64,000 bases of DNA from Podaxis mareebaensis. Lineage: Eukaryota; Basidiomycota; Agaricomycetes; Agaricales; Agaricaceae. The stretch is taken from contig JAEUWP010000054.1 of NCBI GenBank assembly GCA_018524725.1, forward strand, positions 89,598 to 153,597, written 5' to 3'. Positions 47,501 through 57,637 of this stretch are shown here, in pieces. Each line of letters opens with the position of its first letter. Within the stretch, counting starts at the first letter, position 1. Below the pieces are notes generated by a model, which was given only the letters and a program-made list of their open reading frames with translations, was not told the DNA's origin and made no database searches. A program made the translations under genes and the position numbers.

Positions 47501-47995
47501 TTCGGTGGTGTTTCTGGAACAGGTAGGGGATAAAGCGGATACAATATCGAAAGGTCTCGAAGGATTGGATTGAAGGCGGGTTGATGGGGCACTATTCTAG
47601 GTTGGCAAAGGGGTCTGATAACATATTGGTCCACCACTATTTATACCTACGCGATCGCGTCTGTCACGTGACCTGACGCGCCCCCTCTCCAATTCAACAA
47701 AGTCAAACCGATTCAGAAATAACCCAGCGCTCATTTACACGTTTCCCACTTGTCGTAGTCAACTGTGTGTGAAATAATACTGGTAGGTCGTGGCGCGTTG
47801 GGCTCGTAACTTCAAGTCTCGTGCTTTCTAACATGATGATTCCATATGCCTCAGCTGGACACTCGAATCAACAAACTTACACAATACCCCTGTCCCTAGT
47901 GCCGTAACTTCTGCCGATCACATGACTTGCCTTTCGGACCCTCGAACGAGCCAATTATAGGTTTCCAGTTTTCCTTCCGTCATTCTCCTCCGGCC
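47501..47995. promoter_or_regulatory. Divergent promoter histone H1 / MZM1
   Basis: 495 bp between start codons. Contains the palindrome GTCACGTGAC at 47663-47672 and neighbouring CpG-rich elements (GCGATCGCG at 47651-47659, GACGCGCC nearby) closer to H1. Site use is inferred. Confidence 0.45.
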
Positions 47996-48540
47996 ATGTC
48001 CATATCACCTGCCCTCAAAGCTGCAGCCCGTTCCGCATATCGCAATCTTTACAGAGCGGCTTCAGCAACATTCGCAGGCATGTGTACATTGACAATATAT
48101 TGCGAAATCTAATTAACCAGACTTATTTCAGGCGATGAGCCAGTCCTAACTGGTGGGTGTAGTTATAGCCCCCGTATCTATAACAACATCTGAACAACTG
48201 CGAAGCTTTCCGGCAGAAGATGCGAGATGATGCTGTCAAAGCGCAGTCTGTAACGAACCCGGAAGAATACCAACAGCATGTACAGTTGGCCAAGGACATC
48301 GCAGTGTTCTTACGGAGGAATATCGTGCAAGGTGTCAAGGTCGCCAATGCCAGTCCGGATGGTAGCGAAACTTGGCGTGGGTTCCTCCCTTTCCAAACAA
48401 TACCCTACATATCTTGACCCGTCCCAGACCTAAGAATCAACAGGGACACGGAATTGGGGGACAACGAGTCGATCAAAAACCCGAAACCCATAGAATCAAG
48501 TCGTAGTGCGAGAAAGAGACAGACGTATGTACCCATCTAA
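47996..48540 (+). CDS. MZM1: Complex III assembly factor MZM1 (LYRM7 family)
   Basis: Mitochondrial-matrix LYR protein that stabilises the Rieske protein before its insertion into the bc1 complex. Exons 47996-48077, 48132-48152, 48206-48376 and 48428-48540 give 128 aa. Signatures: ALKAAARSAYRNLYRAASAT (LYR-like AYRNLYR), FAGDEPVLTAFRQKMRD and RINRDTELGDNESIKNP. Intron 1 seems to use a GC donor (GCAG|GCATGT): that gives FAGDE, the family pattern. An in-frame GT six bases later would insert two residues. Exon 2 is 21 nt. The frame stops at 48538-48540, 14 nt after the probable ATG of the downstream release-factor gene. Confidence 0.85.
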
Positions 48541-49225
48541 AGGTAAAACCGGTTGCAATTACGATCTAACTTCAGTGACTCCCCAGATGCTGTTCTGCCT
48601 GAATCTACCCCATCCTTGACCCCCTCTTCTTCCCGACCACTGTATTATTCCGCTCTCAAGAAGGCTCACCAGAAACGCGTTGTCCCCGAACTTCGGGAAG
48701 AAGATATAGAAGAGTCGTTTGTTCGGGGTAAGAATTGCTGCTCCATTTAAGCGAAGACCACTGACCCTTATTTCCCGATCCCTCTTCTACAGGAAGTGGT
48801 CCTGTAGGTCTTTTAATAGCGACAATTAGTCGAACTAGTAACATAATTTTTGCTCTCATATGTATACAGGGTGGTCAATCGATTAACAAGACCGAAAACA
48901 ATGTTCAACTACTACACAAACCAACCGGGATCCGAGTTGCTTGTCAAGAAACCCGTTCTCTATCCCAGAACAGAAAAATCGCGCGAAAACTATTGATTGA
49001 GAAGGCGTGTTGATTCTGTTTGTCCCTTCCCTGCTTTGATGCTGACGGTGAGTCTTTGGCCGGGTGATACTGCAGTTGGACCAAATGGTGAATCCTGGCC
49101 TTTCGAAAGAGGAGATGAAGCGTGCGAAGCAAATTGAAAGGGAACGAAGGAGACGCAAGAAAGCAAAGAAAAAGGCACTCCTCAGGCAGAGCGCGGCGCA
49201 AGAGGAGAAGAATGATGAACGATAA
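48527..49225 (+). CDS. Mitochondrial GGQ peptide chain release factor (RSO55/MTRFR family)
   Basis: Codon-independent ribosome-rescue factor of mitochondria, by family. Five exons (48527-48542, 48587-48727, 48793-48803, 48870-49004, 49076-49225) give 150 aa. The GGQ loop is [19 protein letters not shown], then [17 protein letters not shown], with a basic helical tail [15 protein letters not shown]. The third exon is 11 nt. The fourth intron must use GC (GAGAAG|GCGTGT), because the codons after AAG run straight into a stop and no GT keeps phase into [13 protein letters not shown]. The first exon ends at a GTAAAA donor, with CTAAC 17 nt before the acceptor. The start ATG lies inside the 3' end of MZM1, in a different frame. 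Confidence 0.85.
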
Positions 49226-49503
49226 ATGATTCAATATCTCCTGCCTTTTCGACACCCAGAGTCCATGTTAATATACCCGATGGATAGTTCGTTTATCGAA
49301 TTTGAGTTTTGGCAGTGCCTTGTGAACATGTAGTGCTTGAATATGGTTCACTGATTTATTGAAACTGTTAATTAAGCGGAGGATGGTCGGATGATCGGGA
49401 TATCCCGATCGACCACAGTGATGTCCTTGGCTGAGTGCATCAGTGGCTCATCGTTACGCATACCTCAGCGCAGGTACATTCCAACGTCTCATCACGCAAC
49501 AAG

Positions 49504-51464
49504 ATGACCTCTAGCCAAGGACTCTACTCTCTTGCCACAATAATTAAGCGGTATGTCTTACTGTCTCCCACACGATGAGCAGTTGCTATACTTGTCCCCA
49601 GATTGGAAGCTGCAGCATCGCGTCTTGAGGACATTGCTGCCTCGCAGCCTACTCTCAGCCCCCCGCCTGTTGCTCCCGCTGCAGCCCACTCACCCACGGC
49701 CACAGCACCACTACAACCGCCGCCTCCACCACCACCTCCGCCCCCACCACCTGCGGTTACGTCGGCACCAGCTACTCTCCCTCCCAGCGTTGCTGCCTTC
49801 GATGAAACGATTGTTGAAGGCAAGATCAAACCGTGGCTCGAGCTGTCCAATAGCTTGAATATCCCCCTTATCAACGAGATCGTATGTTGTGTCTCAAGTT
49901 TCCCTTCCTGCATATGCTCATAAATTAACGTAACTCAACAACGCGTCGATTAGGCGACCTTGGTTTCGAAGGAATACGAGGAACTTCGCAATTTCTTACT
50001 TCTTGTCGGTTCTTGCCAAAAGCCCGACCAGCAGACCCTCGAGGGCTTGCTTTCCCCCATTCAGAGGTCGATCGAGGCGTTCAACAAAGCTAAAGACTCG
50101 AATAGGCGTGAACGAGAGACATTCGGTCACTTGCAATTTGCCTCGGAGGCTGCTGTTGCTGTCGGTTGGGTTGTCAACGTATGTCCCTGCTTCCCATTTA
50201 GTCCATGTCAGTCATTTGTCAATCTCGATAATTCATCAACCAGGATAAACCCACACAATACGTCAAGGATGTCAAGGAGTCTTCAGAGTACTATGGAAAT
50301 AGGGTCATGAAGGATTTCAAGGAAAAGTCAGGATTTTCTTTTTGCGCTTCTGTTAGTGTCTAATTTATCGTTAGGGACCCTCGGCACGTCGAATGGTGTC
50401 GTGGGTTGAATGCCATCCTCGACGCTGTACGCGATCACGCTGGAGAGTTCTACAAGACTGGGATCGTATGGAACGAATCTGTATGGTTCCGAACCTCCAA
50501 TCTTGATGCTCATGAACAAGTCATTCACGTATTTTGACAGGGTCCCACTGTCGAGCAATTCAAGAGTGGACCTCCGGCAGCTCCCCCGCCTCCTCCACCT
50601 CCTCCAGCTGCTGCCCCTAGCGCCGGTGGCGTTGCTGCTGTATTCGCTGAAATTAACCGGGGTGAGGAAGTGACCAAGGGTTTAAGGAAGGTCGACAAAA
50701 GTGAGATGACGCACAAGAACCCGTCTCTGAGAGCTGGAAGTATCGTTCCCCCATCAGCACCTCCTCGTAAGTCGACCTCGCCCTCATTCCTAGACAGTCG
50801 TTGAGTTATTTTTGTTAGCGGCAAAGAAACCCATCCGCCCAACGAAACCTGCTGCCTTGGCAGGTAAGAAGCCTCCTAAGTTTGCCTTGGAAGGCAACAA
50901 ATGGATGATCGTAGGTCTCCTGTATCTTTTCCAGAATCAGCGAAGTGACATTTCCGCAGGAAAACCAAGAAAATGGCGCTGTTATCACAGTGGAAGAGCC
51001 ATCGATAAACCAATCTATCAATATCTACAACTGTAATAATACCACGGTAGTTATCAAGGGCAAGGTCAACACTGTCAACTTGAGTGAGTCACTTTCCCTA
51101 CCGCTTGACACAGCAAAAGAAATCACCCTAACAGCCTCCTGCAGTCCGCAGCACAAAGACTTCAGTTCTCGTTAATTCTGTAGTGGCCTCGATTTCGATC
51201 ACCGCCTCGGCGTCCTTCACTATACAAGTTACTGGAACTGTCCCCATGATCCAAGTGGACAATACCGACTCTGGTCAAATTTACCTATCGAAGGAGAGTT
51301 TGACTGCGGAAATCACGACTGCGAAATGCAGTGCTATTAACGTGAGCCTGCCGGTGGAAGGAGAGGAGGAAGGTGTTTTCAGTGAACATCCCGTCCCGGA
51401 GATGTTGAAGACTGTTGTGAAGGATGGGAAGCTGGTTACGACTGTCGTGGAGCATATTGGTTAG
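49504..51464 (+). CDS. SRV2: Adenylyl cyclase-associated protein (CAP/SRV2)
   Basis: Actin-monomer recycling factor that also binds adenylyl cyclase. It starts MTSSQGLYSLATIIKRLEAA (the RLEAAASRLED cyclase-binding helix). A first proline run of 13 residues follows, then the helical folded domain (EGKIKPWLELSNSLN, QTLEGLLSPIQRSIEAF, RHVEWCRGLNAILDAVRDHA). A second proline run comes next, then a WH2-like piece (GLRKVDKSEMTHKNP). The C-terminal beta-helix is SINIYNCNNTTVVIKGKVN to VSLPVEGEEEGVFSEHPVPE. About 500 aa, nine or so exons. All domains in family order. Cytosolic, cortical actin. Confidence 0.96.
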
Positions 51465-52163
51465 ATGCGATGACGGCAATCATACATGGCGCGATGGGAC
51501 TAGGATCTTGCAATCTGGACTGTTCGCCGCAATTGGGTATGACGTAGACTATTCTTTTGACTAGGTCTTTTTCATATATGTAGATGCTCGTAACTGGAGG
51601 GTCTTCCGTACAGTCCATAAATGGGAAAATGAGGTGTTTCCATTCATATGTTCTTTTGTTGAGGGTAATGAAATGGCAACGTGAACGGCTTACTCTCCAC
51701 ATATACGGGAAAATGAGTATTCAGTAAGGCGTTGCAAAAGTGGGGCGCAAATGACAAAGGTTGGAGTTACTGACAGACAGAATGTATAAGACGAGTCACA
51801 TAATCCTAGATACAGGCCCACAGCATGCGACAACTACCGAATTAGTAATAGACAGGTATAGGGAAAAAGTACTAGGTAAAGCAGTAAGGAACTTCAGATA
51901 CGGTCTAAGGAAACGGGATAACAGCGGAGAATATCAAGCTCTAGGAGAAGTCAACATCGGGGAAAGGGTATATGATACATCTAGAGGTATCCCAGGATGA
52001 ACAAATACAGAGACAAGCAATGACGGATAGATAAGTAGTTAAGGAAACTATTACTATGAAGCAGAAAGAGAATGGAATAGAACCGAAACACTGGTATCAG
52101 GCCACAGGTTTTGTGGCGGTTTTACACCATGCCGAATGTGCATGGAGAGGCGACCTTGGAAGT
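51465..52163. other. Intergenic, no gene seen
   Basis: About 700 bp between the CAP stop and the convergent unknown gene, probably the two 3' UTRs. Purine-rich on the plus strand from about 51780 to 52070. No supported coding exon. Confidence 0.4.
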
Positions 52164-53491
52164 TTAGAGGTTGAAACTGGACCTCCGCTTCCTGACCCTC
52201 TTTTTAGTAGGACTGGTTTGTGCACTCTGGGCCCCGGATGGCTTAGAAGATTGGGAACGATCGCTACTCTTACCAAACCCGGTGAAAAGACGCTTCAGAA
52301 GCGGAACCGATTTTTTTGGACTCTCGTAATAATTGAATGGCAGCTTAGGCATCTCTGGGATCTAGTCATGGGAGGTCAGTTGTTGGCAGCGACAACAAGC
52401 AACTGAGATCGGAGGCGTACCTTTGAATAGTCGAGTTTGGTTGACTGGGAAGGAGTCACATACATCTGCTTGCCATTGGGGAAGGCAAGCAGGACCTGTG
52501 CAGATTGGGGCTGGGGCGGAGGCTGGTAGGCGGCAATGGAAGGTTTATCTGAATGATATGAATAGCGTGGTGCAGAGTAGGGGTAAGGATTGCTATCCAT
52601 AGAGTAGCGAGGTGCATGAGCAGGAGCCGTGTTTGCCCGCAAAGGCTCCTGTCGGCGGACAGCATCATAGTCTGGGTACTGTTGGTAAGGAAAAGGGTAG
52701 ACAAAGCTCTGCGCAGGATATGAGGCTGCTGGCGCAGGCGTCGATGACTGGGGTAAATACCCCATCGACGACGGGTACGGGTAGTTCGGTGATGAGTTCT
52801 GAGAGGAATAATAGCTTGACTGTTCACGGGAAACAGGCTCTGGATAAAAGATGTTGTATTGCTGAGGAGCTGTTTGAGAACGTGTGGGAGCTGGGCGGGT
52901 GACTGCGGCAGAGAACGATGTAGAACGTTTTCTAATAGGGGAGTAGTTGAGCAGTTCAGGAGAAGAGGAACCAGAATCAGACGGAGGGTAAACAGCAGCA
53001 TGGTCAATTTGTGGAACCTGCTTGGAAGACACATAATCCCAGGTTTTCGAACGGCTTGGGGTAGAGAGAGACGTGCGTCCTCCGATTGCAGGTTGTTCGG
53101 CCAGCTTTGGGGGATTGGAAGTGAAGGGGAGGTGATAAACTGGACAACCAGGTGCAGGAACCTCCGCAGTAGGTATAAACGGTGCGGGTAGGTGTGTGGC
53201 GGGAGCGGACATCGACATCGAGCGGTTCTTCCGGGCTGATTGTTCGACCCGCTCGGGAGGGGGCGAAGGCGTGAGGTGATAGTGCTTGGAAGACTTGGAT
53301 GGTTCAGATGGACGGTATCTGCGCTCCCTGTGGTGTGGTAGCGGCACATTGGTGTCGTCCACGAGTGGTGTAGGTGGTACATCTGGTCCTACGAGTTTGC
53401 AGCGGTGGGTCTCGTCAACCCAACGGGCTATGCGTTGCTGAGTAGCAAGGTATTTCTCGTAGGCTTCCTCCGAGTAGTCGTATTCGGTCAT
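52164..53491 (-). CDS. Hypothetical Pro/Ser/Tyr-rich protein
   Basis: Not recognised. Two exons joined by one phase-0 intron near 52364-52421 give about 422 aa. The N-terminal ~35 residues (MTEYDYSEEAYEKYLATQQR, then IARWVDETHRCKLVGPD) look folded or helical. The rest is disordered, with repeated PY and SPSP-type motifs (PYSAPRYSYHSD, YPFPYQQYPDYDAV). Near the C-terminus LLAFPNGKQMYVTPSQSTKL is a conserved-looking block, and the end is basic (SPTKKRVRKRRSSFNL). No signal peptide or membrane helix. A CACGTG and a CRE-like TGACGTC lie 177-190 bp upstream. Confidence 0.78.
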
Positions 53492-54190
53492 GGTGGTGGT
53501 GGTAAGTAGAAAAGAGATGTAGTGTATAATAAATAAGAAAGGAGAGAAAAAGAATAGCAATGACCGGTTCTAGTCAGATTACTGAGACGAGCACATGAGC
53601 CTTGGAAAGGTGCCCAGCAAAAAATGTAATGTGATGGTCTCGTGTGAATTGCACCGCCCTCTCCTCCCACGTGAGGTGACGTCGTGGTTCAAACTCGATG
53701 ACAAGCGGAACTGCAGCCTCCGATGTCCACTCAATACCGCACTCGTCAGCTGCTGCCCAAGTTAGTCATTGCATGACTCTTTTGCGCCCATTGACGCCCA
53801 CGTCAGATCACCTCGCCGAAACTGAGAATCGCAACCTTCTACCCTGACTAGCGTCAATATTCCTTACCCTGTTTGCTTACCGCCCCTTCGGCACACACGG
53901 CCACGGCTAAACAGATTGATATATCTATATCTATCTACATACATCCCCATCACACTACAGCACACTACGACGTCTTTACAGCCTCTGCCCCTACACGCCT
54001 CTTCATATCTGCGGGGACTCCCTGGACATAGGGCATAGCCTCCCGGTAAGTCCTGGGTCGTGGGCTAAACGAAACACAGCGCCCTCATTCACGTTGGTCG
54101 CAGCACAGCCACAGAGGCCTTGGTCTTGAGTCCAGAATAAATCTCTCGTCACACTTCAAACCTCTCTGACATTTCCCCGACGAAAGCACC
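53492..54190. promoter_or_regulatory. Divergent promoter region, unknown gene / PhoD-like gene
   Basis: About 700 bp between divergent starts. Holds CACGTG at 53668-53673, TGACGTC at 53678-53684, and a TATC-type short repeat near 53920-53945. No coding exon. Confidence 0.45.
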
Positions 54191-57100
54191 ATGGACAACG
54201 CTGGCTGGCATGCCTACCGGCGCGCCCAAAAGGTCAGTTCCTTTATGAGTTTTGGTAAGCAGCCGCTGACAGAAGAATGCAATGGCGCACAACATTCCTG
54301 TTGTCTTACCACACGATTAGGAATCGGAGTACTATGCCTCTCACAGCGGACGTTATGGGGCGGTCGAACAAGTGGGACCAATGGAGGAGAGCTTCATTGG
54401 TGGTTTCTACGGTCACCGACCTCCGTCATCTCCCCTTCCACCTCCATTGCCCCCGAAAGATGGTTTACCCCTGCAGTTTGGATATCCCCCACCACAAGGA
54501 GGACACCCTCCCCCAGCCGATGGGCTTCCAAGCCCTCACCAGAATGCGGGATTTCCGGGCCATCCTGTCCCTTACCAGGGAGCCTCAACTCTCCCTCCCC
54601 CACTACCAATGCGTCCACCAGCATTTCCAGCTCACGTCCAATCAACTTTCACGACCGAAAAGCTCTCACACCTCAGTGCCGTTGAGCGGTCTCAACTGCT
54701 TAGAGTTGCAAGAATGGATCCCCATTTGCAGGTGCGCCCCAGCCTTCCTCCTAGCTCTCATGACCAGTCTCAACGATTCACGGTAATAGTTCATGTGCGG
54801 ACCACTACTAAAGTGAGATCGCCTTCTTTTCTTTAGACGTGACTGTCTGAATCTCCATGTAGGTATGATACGATTGATCCGCAAGGCATCTGGCACGGCG
54901 CTGCCCTCATCGTCACGGCAGACTCAGGATCCATCTACGACCCACACCCCAAGCTCACGTATGAATGGGATCCCGACAAGCTCACACCCTCGACTCTCCG
55001 CACGCGGGCGAACGGAAAGAATCAATCTTACCCAGCATCCCTCCAAACCTCTTCGTCCAACTCCCAAAGCTGGAGTGGTTATCCTGGTCGAGCACCAGCC
55101 ATGTCATTCGACTTGGGCCCACACCCTGCTGATCCTCATTCCACTGTGCTGCCTGGTTCGCCTATTAGTTCTTCCGTGTCTACGAGTACGATTGGCGATG
55201 TACCAGGTCCCAACACCAGCAGAGAAGACTCATATGGACAGGAGATCTGGGTCTATGCAGGCGCTGGAGGGTGAGTGGCGGTCACCTTGGCGCATTTAAC
55301 CTCAATCTTGGGACTAACGCCATTCACGGATTTTTTGGCCTCTTCAGCACTTTCACTTTCTGGCGATTCTTGATTAAGATTCCGTTGTGCGATCATGAAA
55401 TGGAAATTACATACCGGATCAACAATGGACAGACCCTTAATTTCTATGTTCCTGGCCGAAATCAGAATATGCGTTGGGCGGCTCACTCTGTAAGTCGATC
55501 ACATAATGCGTTGTCCGTCCCGGATGCTGAATTCTGTGCCCCCCAGTGCAATGGGTTTTCCGCAGGTGTTAACCCTGACGATTTCAGAGGGCCGGGTTTC
55601 AAGACTGGCTATGATCCCCTTTGGGTAGATCTCCTGAATAAACATGCCGAGACTCCGTTCCATGCACTAGTTGGTGGTGGGGATCAATTATATTGTGACA
55701 GTTTGATTCGCGAGCCCGAGATGCAGGACTGGGTTTCGAAGATGAAACCAGAGGACAGGAAGCAATATCCACTTACGGAAGAAATTAGACTCTGCATTGA
55801 TAGGTTCTTGTTCAATCACTATTGTCAGTGCTTCCGGCGAGGTGCCTTCGCCAGAGCGAATAGCTCCATGTGAGTGGCTTTCCAACTCGATGTGCATCCA
55901 CCCATGGTTAATCTTGCCCACAGTCCAATGATTAATATGTGTGGTATGTAAAGTATCACCATTTTCTGGCTCGTTTTACTAAATTGCACTGGTTCCTTGT
56001 AGATGATCACGGTATGTCTTCACCTCTACACCTTAACAATCGAACCGACCTGACGTGATTCTGCTTTCATAGACTTGGTATGTGCCCCCGCCTGCTCCGG
56101 AGCTTCACATCGTTGAGTATTTGCCGACTAAAGATTGACGGATTTGGAAGCTGTAAGAAGCCGTCCCTAAGAGACGTTCGCCCTGCTTATATCGTTTCAG
56201 ATCCCGACGATATGCAACGAGCGCCTGTCTTTCGACAGTACGTAACCCCCTTTACTGACAGAATTCAAATTGATAGACCCACAGTATCGGCGCCCGTGGT
56301 TATTTCTTCTTCTTACTCTTTCAATGTTTTATCAATCGTAAGTACCCGTGAATGTTCTTCTGTCCTTGTCTTACTGCCAGCCCCGCAGCCGACATTGATG
56401 GTCTGAACGATACTCCCGGGAATCACGTTTATCAATCACTCATTCTTGGGCAGGTAGGACCATATATTCAACTGCCTTCCCACTCATTTCTAGTCAACAT
56501 GGGGCCGCATACAGCCTTGTTGTTGCTGGACTGCAGGTGGGAAATATTTCTTTTATTTTCTGTTCCCTACGTTCAATCAGGCTTCAAGGGCTGAGCGGCA
56601 GAAAGAGCAAGTTTGTAGCCCGTTTGAATATGACAAGGTCTTCCAGCGAATCAGAAGTCTACCACCGAGTGTAGAACATCTGGTTATCCAGGTTGGCATA
56701 CCTATCGCCTATCCCCGCATGGTCTTCTTAGAGTCTGCGCTTGAATCCAAATTTAATCCTCTTGTCGCCCTTGGCCGGAACGGCAGCCTTGGCCTGTCGG
56801 GTTTCGTGAACAAGTTCAATGCTGATGCGGAGCTATTGGATGACTTGAATGATCACTGGACAGCTCGTTCGCACAAGGTTTGACAACGCGTTCTACGCAT
56901 CGGGCCGAATCGTTGACGGTTGCCCTTGTACAGAGGGAGCGCAATTGGTTCATCGAACAATTGCAGACCATTGCGCGTACCCAACGGCTGAGAATCACCC
57001 TCTTATCTGGTGACGTTCACTGTGCTGCCGTCGGCGTACTGAAGACCTTCACTGGCAAGAAGGATCCGGAGGTTGCGCCCGGTCTCGATCATAGATATAT

Positions 57101-57637
57101 GATCAACGTGGTGACGAGTAAGCATGGTTTTCCAACGTCCGAGAGGTGCCAAACTAAAATTCCACGTTTACTAGGTGCCATTGTCAATACGCCGCCGTAA
57201 GTCGCTTATCCTACATCCTCACGAACCATACTGAACGTGAACCAGTCCTGTTGGCGTTTTGACTATGGTCAATCAACTCGCGACTAAAGTGCACAAAACT
57301 CTTCACCATGCTGTGACTGATGAAACTATGGTATGATCGAACGATGCAACGATCCCGGCAGCTCCGTTGATGCTTCCCAGTTGCCTCTGTTCTCTACAGA
57401 TACAGACGGCTCTGCGCGCAAACACAAATATATCATGGGGCGAAGAAATTGGTGCTCGATAGACTGGGATTCTCATAGCGGTAACTTGCTCTTTACTTTA
57501 CAAATCGAAAAGGAGAAGGGTGGTGGGATAACTGCGCCGTGAGTTCTGGGATCCCGTCCTTTTCCCCATCCGCTCATAGTTCCTCCCCAATCAGTTACCT
57601 TGCGTCGGCTCCACCTCCGGGTTGGGCTCGTGGATGA
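54191..57637 (+). CDS. PhoD-like phosphatase domain protein
   Basis: Predicted metallo-phosphatase of the fungal PhoD-like group; physiological substrate unknown. It starts MDNAGWHAYRRAQKESEYYA and has a proline-rich N-terminal third (SSPLPPPLPPKDGLP). The catalytic part includes MEITYRINNGQTLNFYVPGR, FHALVGGGDQLYCDSL, the metal-binding motif NMCDDHDLIDGFGSYPDDMQ, LLSGDVHCAAVGVLKTF and a terminal NWCSIDWDSHSGNLLF. The DDHDL stretch is assembled from exons of 20, 9, 5 and 19 nt (55924-55943, 56003-56011, 56073-56077, 56134-56152). Many other introns. Ends SAPPPGWARG. No signal peptide, so it is probably intracellular, unlike bacterial PhoD. Confidence 0.9.

Noticed and set aside
48525..49225. 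MZM1 and the GGQ factor as one obligate fusion gene
   Set aside because: The fusion splice places the only good branch site 6 nt from the acceptor. The separate-start model has a proper donor, branch site and acceptor with its own ATG. The fusion is kept only as a possible isoform.
52456..53382. 308-codon minus-strand open frame
   Set aside because: Overlaps the unknown Pro/Ser-rich gene in another frame of the same strand. Its His/Leu/Pro/Thr-rich translation reflects codon bias of the real frame.
54394..54645. Minus-strand frame across the PhoD-like gene's proline-rich exon
   Set aside because: Antisense to a proline-rich coding exon; Gly/Glu-rich shadow with no start context.
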